Positions 10,451 through 21,310 of a stretch of DNA of 64,000 nucleotides are shown here, in pieces. Made by a program: the position numbers and the translations under genes. Origin of the DNA: Aldrovandia affinis. Its lineage: Eukaryota; Chordata; Actinopteri; Notacanthiformes; Halosauridae. The stretch spans positions 2,669,367 to 2,733,366 of the forward strand of contig JAINUG010000072.1 of NCBI GenBank assembly GCA_029706075.1, read 5' to 3'. Positions within the stretch are counted from its first letter, which is position 1; every line of letters begins with the position of its first letter. Under the pieces are notes generated by a model, which did no database searches, was not told where the DNA came from, and worked only from the letters and a program-made list of their open reading frames with translations.

Positions 10451-11750
10451 CTTCACACAGTATAAACGATGCAAAATGTGGTATAACAGGGACACACAAT
10501 CCCGTTGGGGTCTGGGAGATGCACAGCAGAACAGGTGCAATCGGGACAACACTATTCTTATCGTGCTGGCTCCTTTACTTATGATGGGAAAAGAGCGACC
10601 CTACGCAAAACCATGGAAACACCAGAGGCGATCCTTTGTGCCTCTCATTAAATCAATACGTGTTCACTCTTGGCTTTTCCTTTATTCATTTTATGCCTAG
10701 AGAAATGCCTAGGCATTTTTGTTTATTTTATTCAAACAGCATTTTAATGATAATATAGCTATAGTTAACAAGCAATGGAACAAGAAGAAAAAGAAAAATT
10801 GTGTCCCCTTTGGCGAAAATCTTTCCCAGTAAGAAGCACAATTTGGGAAATTAAGGACAGCATGGAGCCCGAAAAAGAAAACATCTCCACATGTCAATTT
10901 TAAAGGTGAAAAACTGTATATTAACACAATGCTGCTGCTCCCATTAGCGGATAGTCTTCCAGATTTAGCAATTTACATGTCTGAAGTCAGTGAGCTAGTT
11001 ATACATTGTAGAAGGCTTAGTATACATTACAGCGAATGGTCATTGAAAAACCAACATGATTGCCTTGAGTTAAAAAAAATAATGCATCAATGAATGAATC
11101 ACTCACCCTACTTTAACCACACTTTCATTCATTCACATTGTGATGTTCAACACCTACTGTGGTAAATATGCTTGAAAATAGAGTGTGTTAGTGTTAGCAA
11201 ATTGCACTTCCCACTCCACTTCTCCTTCCCCAATGATGCATAGCTAGTTATCAAGCAACCCCCTAGCTATTCAAGGGAATAACCCTTCAAGGGCATAACC
11301 CCAGCATATCAGATGAACAGAATGCTGGGACATCAGAGCAATCCCAGAATTCCATGTTTGTACACTTGCTTTAAATGGATGGTGAAGGGTGAAGTGAAAA
11401 TTCCATTTGGGCCGCAGTGAGTGAGCAAGTGAGTAAGTGAGTCATCGAGTGAGTTTTCACTGTGTGGCCCTCAGTGTATCCAGTTGACACTAGCTGACTA
11501 CTACAATCCCAGTGTCAATATGCACCAGGGGGGTAAACTGAGATCAGAGAGTAAACTGAATGCTATAGAACCACTGGGGTTAGAGAGGTTAGCATAAAGA
11601 AATCAGGCTCACAGAAACCAGGCCAATTAAACCTTAAACATATTCCATTCCAGGCAATGCTCCCTCAGGGGACGTGAGAGTGCTGGTAGAACTACAGGAG
11701 AACGAGTCTATGGGGATTTTGCTGGAATGGAAGTAGGAGTGGGCAGAGGA
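10451..11750. other. Non-coding stretch, no gene recognised
   Basis: It contains a short (GTGA)n-like tract at about 11415-11455 (gtgagtgagcaagtgagtaa). Nothing else is recognised. The 74-codon frame at 10476-10700 has no domain signature. Confidence 0.55.
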
Positions 11751-11761
11751 ACAAATGAGGA

Positions 11762-11786
11762 GGGGTGGGGGGGTTGGGGATTGGGG
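11762..11786 (+). other. Canonical G-quadruplex motif
   Basis: Four G runs (4, 7, 4 and 4 Gs) are separated by loops of 1, 2 and 3 bases, which fits a stable quadruplex. A second, less regular G-rich block lies at 11885-11917. No promoter or gene is visible next to either. Confidence 0.6.
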
Positions 11787-11884
11787 ATGGTATGTGACAG
11801 TATTGTTGATGTGTTTGGATATTGAAAACCCCAGCCCCCCACCATCCGGTCCGCAGTGGGTGCCAAATGCTCTGATCCTTGGTT

Positions 11885-11917
11885 GGGAGGGGGGGGAGGC
11901 GGAGGTTGTGGGAGGGG
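11885..11917 (+). other. G-rich block with quadruplex potential
   Basis: The runs GGG, GGGGGGGG, GGG and GGGG within 33 bases, with GG steps between, could fold into one or more quadruplexes. It may simply be low-complexity sequence. Confidence 0.4.
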
Positions 11918-11974
11918 ATTTACTAAAGTGAAAAGGACTTAGGAGGGATGATGCAATGATGTAATGAGGAGACA

Positions 11975-12016
11975 GAGCAAGAGAGAGAGAGAGAGTGAGA
12001 GACAGAGAGAGAGAGC
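11975..12016 (+). repeat. (GA)n microsatellite
   Basis: An interrupted GA run (gagagagagagagtgagaga and similar). The minus-strand frame through it gives serine/leucine repeats and is not a gene. Confidence 0.85.
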
Positions 12017-13192
12017 AATGGCAGTTCTACACACACCCCTATCCCCCTGACATGCACACACATTGACATATCACTGTGCAGCTTGCAGTGACCAGCTAGT
12101 GCCCCCGACTGAAAATAACAGGTCTGCTTTGGGGCTGCGAGCCGAAATGTCAACTTAGGCAGCCTTTTATTCAGCAGTTCCTGCACACAACTTTAAAAGG
12201 CAGAAAATCTCTATTGCTCTTTTCCCCCTAGGCAGTAGTGTTGTAGTTCATATCACTGTCTAGAAGAGGCTAGCATGTAAACCGGTACGGCCGGTACAGC
12301 TGTTGGTCACTGCAGCAGCGGAGGTATAGAGATGGACACACAGGTGTAGGTGTGCACGAGATGCGTCTGACTTCAGGATTAAATCCGACTGAAACCCATC
12401 TTGTCAGCATTGATAAAACACAGTGGACTGTCCTGGAGAGAGTTTGAACAGAAAAAAAAAGGAAAAAGAGATGGAAACATTTGAAACATTTTAGTTCCAT
12501 CTATCAGGGTGGCCTTCATAATAGGTGCAAAAAGAAAAACGGCAGTTGAAAAGCTTCAGATATTCTGTCAAAGCTGCCTTAAATGGGAAAGTGATCGAAC
12601 CGTTGCCCCTTCTTCTGTTGCCTTGGTATTCAAAGCCGCAGGGTTTAAAAAAAAAAAAAAAAAGAAAAGAAATGACAATATAGAATAATGAAGAGCCAGG
12701 GGGAGAGCTGAGGAACAAACGTCCACCTTAACCAGTTGTTAGACGCCTGCACCAAATACACAAAAAACGCCTAATTGGCCGTTACATAAGCAGCGTGAAC
12801 ACAATGGCTAGGTCCTGGCCGCTGTCTGTTTCTTTTTGTTGCTTTTTTGTCCAATGCCTGGTAGGTAAACCATTACAGAGATATGCATTGTTGTTCGAGA
12901 ATAAAGAAGAATCAATGCCCGCCTCATGCTCACTTTGGAAATGTAACAGAAAAGAAAGTTGCTTGATGTTTGTTGTCACGAAGAGTGGGCGAATCACAGC
13001 CAATGTTCAGGAAAAGCAGTGTCGACGCCATGCAGCATACAATGGCACAGCGGCCTGAATACTGCCTGAATCTGTCTGTGGGTGGCAGCCTGGGGAGAGG
13101 GAGTGTCCAACATGAGAGATACTGTGGAAATCCTACACCTGCTGTCATGGTGTGTCACTCTGTCTGGATATTGGAACCTGCACTGTGTATGT
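12017..13192. other. Non-coding stretch, no gene recognised
   Basis: An A homopolymer lies at 12648-12663. Several overlapping open frames on both strands around 12780-13218 have no recognisable domain and no agreement on a reading frame, so I do not call a gene. Confidence 0.5.
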
Positions 13193-13318
13193 AAGAACAT
13201 AAGAATGCATAATGACAAGAATCGGCGGTTCAGCTCATCTAGGCTCCTAATTTCCTAGTTTAAAGAATATCCAGCACCGCATCAAGCCTGGACTTGAATA
13301 CCCCAAACATTTCTGCCT
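13193..13318 (+). repeat. Degraded interspersed repeat
   Basis: The block begins gtaagaacataagaatg. Further on it has cagctcatctaggctcct and ttgaataccccaaacattt. This pattern resembles a dispersed repeat I associate with ray-finned fishes, diverged here. Class (LINE tail or SINE) is undecided. Confidence 0.35.
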
Positions 13319-13344
13319 CTACTGGCCAGCTGTGTGGGTTCATA

Positions 13345-13370
13345 TGTGTGTGTGTGTGTGTGTGTGTGTG
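13345..13370 (+). repeat. (TG)n microsatellite
   Basis: A pure TG run of 13 units. Confidence 0.95.
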
Positions 13371-14873
13371 ACTCCAGTTTGTTTTTGAAAATCCAGTACA
13401 ACTGCTTTGTTAGCAGCAGTACACGGAAAATCCAGGCGCTGAGAGGCTGAGAGGAACCGAGAGACAGGCTAGGCTCGATATTTATTCTTGGTTTGGTCCA
13501 CTTAAAATTAGGAAAACACTTTTCCCTCATCGACCAAAAATAATCTAATGGGGGGAGCACTGGGCTAATCAAATTTGTACTGCTTAAAAACGTTATCAAC
13601 AAAGCACCGCTGGTCAGTTTAATGCTGTGAATGCCTGATGAATACCTATGAAATCCAAATGAAAGGGCTTTAAATGTAGCTTGAAATGTTCCGAAACAAG
13701 TTCTTGTTTTCCGAAATGAGCAAATGTGTTTGTGGTATATTGATTTATCCCTAAGCTCCTATTAAAACAGTTGACCGCACGCCGAGAGATACGTGTGCTT
13801 TGCACAACGGTAGCACCTGCAGTGTGACCCTCATTATATACACGTCTATAACATCGGTGGCACAAAGTAACACGCGCTGATAATTAGTATGTAAACACCC
13901 TTCTATAGTTCCCAGGGGAATTCAAATAAAACAACTCAACCGAGCCACAATGGACCTCAGCTGGAAGGGGGGAAAGGTGGCACTATTTTTTCCCCAGTCA
14001 ATAATAAAAAAGGAACAAATGACTCCCCTCCACCAATAATGGAATCCTCACCTTTCCGTGGCGATAAATCAGCCGGGCCAACATGCAAGCAATAAGGTAA
14101 TACACTACTGTGGACAGGCCTATCATTGGGCTCGCAAAGGCAGAGACTACATCAATAACACTGCCTAGATCCCATTATCATTGTAATGGAATGGGTCGCG
14201 GGAGCGCGTGGGAGGGCAGGAGCAGCCGTGCGGAATCGTCCAGACACCCCGCCCCGCGCCCTGGACTGCATCCCGTGCTGGGAACACACTCTGGATCACG
14301 GCACGCCATTCACGCGAGCTCCGTTTCACTGCTCCTCCAGAGCGGAACTCTGTGTGGAAACAGGGTAAAGTGACATGCATTTGCCCACAAGTGTTGTGCA
14401 GAAAGGTCAAAGGTTAAGGTGATAGTGATAATTGAAGAAACAATAACTGCCCTTGACTTTTTTATTTTTTTATTTTTTAGATCACCAATGCGGGAATACT
14501 TGGGAGCTGCATTAATCATATCTGTTTTACTAGACTGCACGCTGGCAGCTTTGTACTTAACAAATAAAGCTATTCTAAAGTAAAATGCAGCTATTTGGAT
14601 TTACATAAAAAGCTAGGTTTGGATATTGGAACTGGCAATGCGTTTATTGGGCCAAAGACTTGGACTTAATTTTATGAATTTAGAACAATGCAATTATTCC
14701 ACAAAATAAGTAAATCTATCCTTCAGCGATTCATACCAACATCATACCAAACACACAATAAAGAGGAGATCATTAATTAATGTGGCTCTGCTTTATCGAA
14801 CGCGCTTTAACAGTGGTTTTATTTAGCACCGAAAGCCTTTGTAATCATTTAAATACCTCAGACTCTAAGCACA
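13371..14873. other. Non-coding stretch with CpG-rich patch
   Basis: The block 14185-14345 is markedly richer in G+C and CpG than its surroundings (gggtcgcgggagcgcgtggg, ccccgccccgcgcc). The flanks 14020-14180 are high-complexity with TAAT cores. No promoter elements or exon can be assigned. The overlapping arginine/alanine-rich frames follow from composition. Confidence 0.4.
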
Positions 14874-15915
14874 ACATTTACATTTTACATTTTAAGCATT
14901 TAGCAGACGCTCTTATCCAGAGCGACTTACAAGATGTGCATTAATACAAGGTAAGAACAATCATAGTTAGCGCACAAGATCAGTGCAGTAATACAGCAAT
15001 AGACATCATTGCAGGCGTCTGCGGATCATACCTGTAACACTGGGAAAGAAAAGGTTAATGTGTTTTGTTTTTTAATTGTTTTTTTTATAGTGTAGAACAA
15101 GTAAACAGTGGTGACGGCAGATTGTCTAGATGGACAGTGTTCAGTGGTAGTGGAGTCTGAAGAGGTGGGTTTTGAGTCTCTTGCGGAAGATTGCAAGTAA
15201 TTCCGCGGTCCTGACCGATTGCGGGAGGTCGTTCCACCAGCGAGGGATCAGGACAGAGAAGAGGCGAGACCGCGAGGAGCGGCTGCCAGGCGCCCGGAGG
15301 GATGGGGGAGCAGTACCTCTGGCCGCTTGAAAAGCAAGCACCAGTGACTTGAATCTGATGCGTGCTGCGATGGGGAGCCAGTGCAGAGAGGAGAGTAGAG
15401 GGGTGACGTGGGTGAACTTCGGCTGGTTGAACACCAGACGAGCGGCAGCGTTCTGGACTAGTTGCAGTGGCTTGATGGCACAGGCCGGAAGGCCTGCCAG
15501 CAAGGAATTGCAGTAGTCCAGACGTGAGATCACCAGGGCCTGGACCAGGAGTTGAGTGGCCTCTTGGGTGAGGAACGGTCAGATCCTCCGGAAGTTGTGG
15601 AGGGAGAAACGGCAGGTCCGAGTGATCGCTGCAATATGGCTTGAGAAGCACAGCTGGTTGTCCAGGGTCACTCCAAGGCTCCTGGCAGACTGAGATGGAG
15701 ACACTATGGAGCCTTCCACGGTGATTGACGCATCAATCGGGAGCCCTTCGCAGGGAGGAAGAGCAGCTCTGTCTTCCCCAGGTTCAGCTTCAGGTGGTGG
15801 GTGGACATCCATGCGGAGATGTCAGCCAGGCATGCAGAGATCCGTGCCGGGACCTAGGTATCAGATGGAGAGAAGGAGAGAAAGAGTTGAGTGTCATCAG
15901 CATAACAGTGATAGG
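14874..15915 (-). mobile_element. 5'-truncated L2-type LINE
   Basis: The minus strand encodes the C-terminal half of an L2-clade reverse transcriptase, from the catalytic YADD box (15893-15904) to the stop near 15141. A 3' UTR follows, ending in ggataagagcgtctgctaaa and short TGTAAAATGTAAATG repeats at 14874-14890. The 5' end is lost near 15915, as expected from aborted target-primed reverse transcription. The same tail is on the SINEs at 652, 18588, 24315, 24524 and 31770. The coding region has only a few lesions, so insertion was comparatively recent. Confidence 0.9.
15141..15915 (-). pseudogene. L2 reverse transcriptase C-terminal part, broken
   Basis: Minus-strand translation begins SYHCYADDTQLF (RT motif C, both aspartates intact). 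It continues through ISAWMSTHHLKLNLGKTE, RSLGVTLD, SRLDYCNSLLAGLP, LHWLPI and WNDLP, a run typical of fish L2/CR1-group LINEs. I see three lesions. There is a TAG just after the SPSDT residues, probably from CAG. A one-base frameshift lies near 15740. A TGA at 15579, probably from CGA, falls where LHNFRRI would continue into PFLTQEATQLL. The palm N-terminus, fingers and endonuclease are absent through truncation. Confidence 0.9.
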
Positions 15916-18587
15916 AAAAACAGAGCAGAAATAACAGAGCCAAGTGACATGGTGTACAGACAGAATAGGACGGGGCACAAAAGGATAGTCAGAAGAAATT
16001 GTCAAACAAATGCCTTTATTAAGTATGCAAAGGAAGGATAGGCAAGAGATACTATATCAGACACCATAGAGCTGTGGTCTGGCTCTCTGGGATTCTCCAT
16101 CTCACAGCTGTTTTTATTAAACAGGCATGTTGTGAGAACACGCTCAGGTCAGAACGGCCCCTGGTGTCCTGTATACAAGCACGAATAATCAATCACAGCA
16201 GCGGCTGTCATCTCCAACTTGCACACAAAGTGCACTCCAGACCATCACAGTTGTTATAAAATATTTCTACTGTATTACGAGGTGTGTGATAGGTCACAGT
16301 CTATCCCAAGTATATATACAGCACATAATTACACAAGTATGATTAGTTGCCTTAGCTGGGGGAGCTTGGTCTTTAGCTCAGCGGGCTAATCATCTCTCTT
16401 GTTATGTGAAGTGGTCGGCTAGGGCCACTGGTTGAAGACCTGCAGCAGACTTACCCCGGTTACATTAACCAGTGCATGGTTACACCATCATTTATTCATC
16501 TCTTTCCAGGGGTTAACTCTACCCTACTCAACAGGGGAGGGACATAGTGCCACGTCTGAATGTTTTACTGCAGTTGGGCTTGAAAGAATCAGAACATCAG
16601 AACACCTAAGGGTCAAAACGTTATCCAACCTGCATGGTTAAATAAAACCATTACACTACTTTTTGGAGCATTTAATAAGTGTGCGAGTCTCATCCTTTCA
16701 CATATTATATTCCACTTAAACTCGGCACCTTATGCTAAGACCTTTTGGAGTGCATACGTTTATTGTGTTTACTGCAGTTAGGCAACATACAAGCACATGT
16801 AGTTGTTTTTTTATATAATTTTTGGTTGGTAAGCGTAGATTACCAAGTGAACCATACGAAAAACAGATGTCATAGCTTGATTGTCAGTTGATTCACAAAG
16901 ATAACCTGAACATTTCATAGAAATAATGGGCAAAAACTGAAAGTGAATCTACATTCTAGGAGGTGCTGTAATCCTCCATTTAAAGTAGTGTCTCAATGTA
17001 TGACAAAAGGCAAAGCAAAATGGCATTTAAGTTAATTTTGTGCCATAGCATCTGACATCGGTTTGAGCTCTAAATAAATAAATAAAATAAAACACGCAAG
17101 GCCACCATCCCTCTTTATCTTAAAGTTAAACCCAGTCAAAATGTGCTGCCCATGTTGTCTTTTGTTGTGCATCATATCTGATGTTCTGCTGCTGAAGCAG
17201 CTCCTGAGCAATAGATGATTTAACATGAGAATTAAAATGAGATTTGTTTCAGAAAAAAAGAATAAGATGATAAATATGCAGCCGTAGGAGAAGTAAGCGA
17301 GGTCTCGTTTATAAATCACGAGTGTCTCGGTAGTCTTCCTGAAATGACAATGAATGTTGACAGATAAACAATGGAAAAAATAATGTTAAGCATGTAGCAC
17401 AATAAGGAACAGGGGTGCATGCTGCAAAATGAGATCGCAGGGAGATTTTGTTTAGTTTCTCAAGATCAAAAACACATGAATATAAATGAGACATATGAAA
17501 AACACCAAACACTTCAATTTAAACTTTGAATGGATTTATTTTTTCTAGAAAGATGACATCCATAAACGGCATCTAAATGCATTTTTTTTGCATAACTTGT
17601 AGACGTACTCACTATTGACAAAAGAAGTCTACATTTATTTGTTGTACAATAAATGAAAGGAGGCTGTCAAACATAAATGCTTTAGTCCAGGCCTTTCCCC
17701 AACAAGTACTGTACATCTGTTATGAGCAGATAAATACCATGTTGTGAAAGTCCTGCTTTAGCAAAAAAAAAAATATATATTCATAGAAAATTGGTATCCT
17801 TTGCAGTTACCTTGGAAACAGAATGGTATACTTGATTAGTTGCCAATACATATTGTTCTCTGCATGCGTGGGCTAACCAGTCAATGTGAAAAACCCCACC
17901 CGCCTATTTTCCCTTTTTTACGAAACCAGATATTCATCAAAAAATATATTCAGTCTTGTTTATTCATCATGCTATACTCCTTGCTTAAAACTGCTCCGCC
18001 CTTTGCTTACCTTGATCCTTTGAGTTCTTGCTTAAGGTTACATGTTAAGGGTCTTGTTGTTCGGTAACTGGAAAATGGCATGGTATGATAAAACAGGCCA
18101 GTTGGAAATTTGATGAGATTTGGGGTCAGCAGACCAAACACTGTGTAGATTGAAACTAGCTCACTTACACAAAATAATTCAATGCAAGCTATGCAATACA
18201 GTGTTGAAATAAGTCAGTGGCACTCCCAGCATGATAATATAAAACTAAAGCACACAGGCAACCCAGTACATCACCATGTAAATAAAACCTTACCAAAATG
18301 TGTACATGCAGTTACTGGTAGCAGAAAGGTTTTTTCGTTTCGTTCACATTAGAGGTGAAACAAATAGGCCATTTTTTCTATGATCATCTTTTTAATGTAC
18401 TTTTTCTGTGAACATGCTTTGGTAGCAATTTTTCCTAAATAATGGATTCAATTGATTAGGTCTCACAATCATAATTCATGTCAGCATTTTATACCTACCA
18501 TAGTCTAACCCAGGCAAGGAGTATTTCAATCGGCATGGTATCTCCCGCCACATTTCCCACTGGCGTCCCCTCTGGTCAATCGAGTAA
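15916..18587. other. Non-coding stretch, no gene recognised
   Basis: It contains a possible tRNA-derived head (16372-16446, listed separately), short A/T-rich tracts such as aaataaataaataaaat at 17070, and otherwise unique AT-rich DNA. Frames up to 95 codons show no domain. Confidence 0.5.
16372..16446 (+). repeat. Possible tRNA-derived SINE head
   Basis: tttagctcagcgggctaa resembles a tRNA box A, and ctggttgaagacctgc, about 50 bases later, weakly resembles a box B. No SINE body or tail can be followed downstream. It may be a degraded tRNA pseudogene or chance. Confidence 0.25.
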
Positions 18588-18726
18588 TATATGCCATTTA
18601 ATATATGCCATTTAGCAGACGCTTTTATCCAGAGCGACTTACAGTAGTGAATGCATACATTTTCAGTATATGTGGCCCCAGTGGGGATTGAACCCACAAC
18701 TGGTCAAACTGAGCCACAGAGAACCT
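18588..18726 (-). mobile_element. tRNA-derived SINE, family 1, deleted head
   Basis: Read on the minus strand: ctctgtggctcagtttg (box A), gggttcaatcccc (box B), then ctactgtaagtcgctctgg and cgtctgctaaatggca. Compared with the copies at 652 and 24524, about 25 bases between box A and box B are missing, so polymerase III transcription is unlikely. The 3' tail atatgccattta is duplicated at the left end. The tail matches the L2 LINE at 14874. Confidence 0.85.
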
Positions 18727-19935
18727 GCAGCCCATGCCAGCTATGCGGTTCTGTACAAAGACTGTGCAGCTCAGTGAAAATAAGCAGTGGCTGTTACTAT
18801 TTTGCACAATATGTTGCACGCTATCCATTATCTAAACACTGCGTGATTGCACAGTGTTTACATTCTAAAATCTGTCTCCTCCTGACGCCATTCCAGCACC
18901 AATGTAGAGTTAATATCTTAAGTGAAGTTTCATCAGCATCAAGACATGTTTGATCAATCATTTAAAAAAATATTTTTATAGTTTTATTCATTTCAGTTTT
19001 TGTTGTACATATAATTTATGAAAGCATAGTAACATCTCTTAACATCTCTGATTGTAGTAACTTGGGTTCAATCCACCTTCACATGCTGTGATCACAGGAA
19101 TGTTTTATTATATAAAGATAATGAGAAAATTAGCCTCTCTTATTTATTTGTGATACAAAACTATAAAATACTCAATTAAAAATACTCAATTAAAACACTA
19201 AATTATGAAATTATGTATTTCCTTAAATCTTTCAAATAATGTTTTAATATGCCAGCTGGTCATTTCATCAAAACTTCATACTACAGTAGATATATGTTCC
19301 TTTCATGCAAGTTGCATGCTTGGTCATTTGAAAATACAGCATTTGACTTGATTGTGCTTCATTTTTAATGCAAGCTATAAAAATGCAAATTGATTCAACC
19401 CATAACAAACAAAACCAGCACGCGAATTGCAGCTGCTCTTCTTCGAAACGCGCGCAAAACTGACATTTTATGCATTTGTTCATTTTCCATACGTGTACAA
19501 ATTGGTTTCTGCTCACGGTTTAATGGAGTGTTTGAAGTTTCTGATAACGTGATTTCAGCAAGCCTTTGAGTCTTCTTCCATGACTTAATCAGAAAGCCAG
19601 TGACAACCGGATAGTCACTAAAGGTCACGCTGCAACCAGCTCTTCTGCTTGCTCTTCCATTTGCACAAAGATTCCAAATGCCATCACGACACTCACGGTA
19701 CCTACAAGCTATTGGTTCCTGGCATTGGATTTAAAAGTTATGAGGAAAGATCCTTAATCTATTCTACACATAATCTTATCTATAAGCTTAGTAAAAGGAG
19801 AGGATTTGAATGAGTTTTTAAATTCATAAACAGGATTAACAAAATGAACTAAATTATTTAACAAAAAAGAGTCAGTCGGCATAAAATGGGGGAAAGGTGG
19901 AAATGAAAGGTAAATTCCCTAATGATATCATACTA
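18727..19935. other. Non-coding AT-rich stretch
   Basis: It includes a short tandem repeat aaatactcaattaaaa near 19166-19195. The minus-strand frames at 19268-19628 overlap each other in different phases and have no recognisable domain. No gene is called. Confidence 0.5.
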
Positions 19936-20153
19936 CATTGAACACTTATGGGAGATTCTGGACCTCACCTGAGACAGCGTTTTCCACCACCGTCAACAAA
20001 TCACCAAATGATGGAATTTCTTATGGAAGAATGGTGTTCCAACATAGAGCTCCAGACACTTGTAGAATCTATGCCAAGACACATTCAAGCTGTTTTGGTG
20101 GCCCTATTAAGGCACCTTTATGTTGGTGTTTCCTTTATTTTGAAAGTTACCTG
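19936..20153 (+). mobile_element. DD36E-family Tc1 fragment, 3' end
   Basis: The right terminal repeat tttattttgaaagttacctg ends at 20153 next to TA. Upstream sequence encodes the transposase C-terminus: IEHLWEILD in one frame, then, after a frameshift, LRQRFPPPSTNHQMMEF and EEWCS..LQTLVESMP. It matches the same part of the elements at 27062 and 37838. The 5' half is missing. Inactive. Confidence 0.8.
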
Positions 20154-20272
20154 TACATCATGTTTTTAACAGCACTGCACATGCATTAACATACATGATT
20201 TTAGGCCTCCCTAAAATTTCTCTGTGACATAAAAAAATCACATGAATTTCACGTGTCTCAAAAACCCCATGT
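20154..20272. other. Spacer between two Tc1-type elements
   Basis: A short unique segment containing the near-repeat catgaatttcacgtgtctc. No feature is recognised. Confidence 0.4.
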
Positions 20273-20672
20273 ACAGTGCATTCAGAAAGTATTCAGACCC
20301 CTTCACTTTTCCCACATTTTGTTATGTCACAGCCTTATTCTAAAATGGATTAAATTCACTTTTTCCTCATCAATCTACAAACAATACCCCATAATGATGA
20401 AGCAAAAACAGGTTTTTAGAAATGTTTGCTAATTTATTAAAAATAAACAACTGAAATATCACATTTACATAAGTATTCAGACCCTTTGCTATGACACTCG
20501 AAATTGAGCTCAGATGCATCCTGTCCACTTTGATCATCCTTGAGATGTCTCTAGAACTTGATTGTAGTCCACCTGTGGCAAATTCAATTGATTGCACATG
20601 CTTTAGAAAGGCACACACCTGTCTATAGAAGGTCCCACAGTTCACAGTGCATGTCAGAGCAAAACCCAAGTC

Positions 20673-21170
20673 ATGAAGTCCGAGGAACTCTCCATACACC
20701 TCCGAGATAGAATTGTGTTGAAGCATAGATCTGGGGAAGGGTATAAAAGCATTGCTAAAGCTTGAAAGTCCCAGGAGCACAGTGTGCTCCATCATTGTGA
20801 AATGGAAGAAGTTTGGAACCACCATGACTCTTCTTAGAACTGGCCGTCCGGCCAAACTCAGTAACCGGGCAAGAAGGGCCTTAGTCAGGGAGGTGACCAA
20901 GAACCCAATGGCCACTCTAAGAGAGCTTCAGAGTTCCTCTGCAGCAATGGGAGAACCTGGTAGAAGGACAACCATCTCTGCAGCACTCCATCAATCAGGC
21001 TTTTATGGTCGTGGCTAGATGGAAGCCACTCCAGAGAGAAAGGAATATGACAGCGCACCTGGTATTTGCCAAACGGCACTTAAAGGACTCTAAGAGCATC
21101 AGGTAAAATATTATCTGGTCTGATGAGAAACAAATTGAACTTTTTGGCCTGAAACCCAAGCGCTACCATA
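20673..21170 (+). pseudogene. Tc1 transposase, N-terminal half, broken
   Basis: It starts MKSEELSIHLRDRIV and continues to YKSIAKA, the first helix-turn-helix of Tc1 transposases, ending at a TGA at 20763. Frameshifted remains follow, including NMTAHLVFAKRHLKDS, then the first catalytic motif WSDE (21116-21127) and LFGLKPKRYH. The reading is cut at the start of the inverted arm (about 21164), before the second aspartate and the glutamate. Complete family members have about 340 residues. Confidence 0.8.
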
Positions 21171-21309
21171 AAGGTCTGATTGATGGAGTGGTGCAGAGAT
21201 GGTTGTCCTTCTGCCAGGTTCTCCCATCACTGCAGAGGAACCCTGAAGCTCTCTTACAGTGGCCATTTGGGTTCTTGGTCACCTCCCTGACCAAGGGCTT
21301 TCTTGGCTG
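20867..21309. repeat. Inverted repeat within Tc1-like element
   Basis: Arms at 20867-21009 and 21164-21309 share blocks such as gtcagggaggtgaccaagaa and its complement. The 154-base loop carries the WSDE region. It was most likely formed by aberrant gap repair or an abortive transposition event. Confidence 0.85.
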
Positions 21310-21310
21310 T

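Larger units (their letters stand above)
20275..21310 (+). mobile_element. Tc1-like element with internal inverted duplication
   Basis: The left terminal repeat cagtgcattcagaaagtatt follows a TA at 20273-20274. It is a very common fish Tc1 end. A decayed transposase reads from 20673. The segment 20867-21009, the DNA-binding region, reappears in reverse orientation at 21164-21309 with only scattered differences. It replaces the catalytic C-terminal half and the right terminal repeat, neither of which I can find. The element is therefore immobile and its transcript would fold into a hairpin with arms of about 140 bp. Confidence 0.85.

Noticed and set aside
15085-15651. 188-codon minus-strand proline-rich frame
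   Set aside because: It overlaps the L2 reverse transcriptase in a different phase. The true frame shows the LINE motifs, and this one is compositional.
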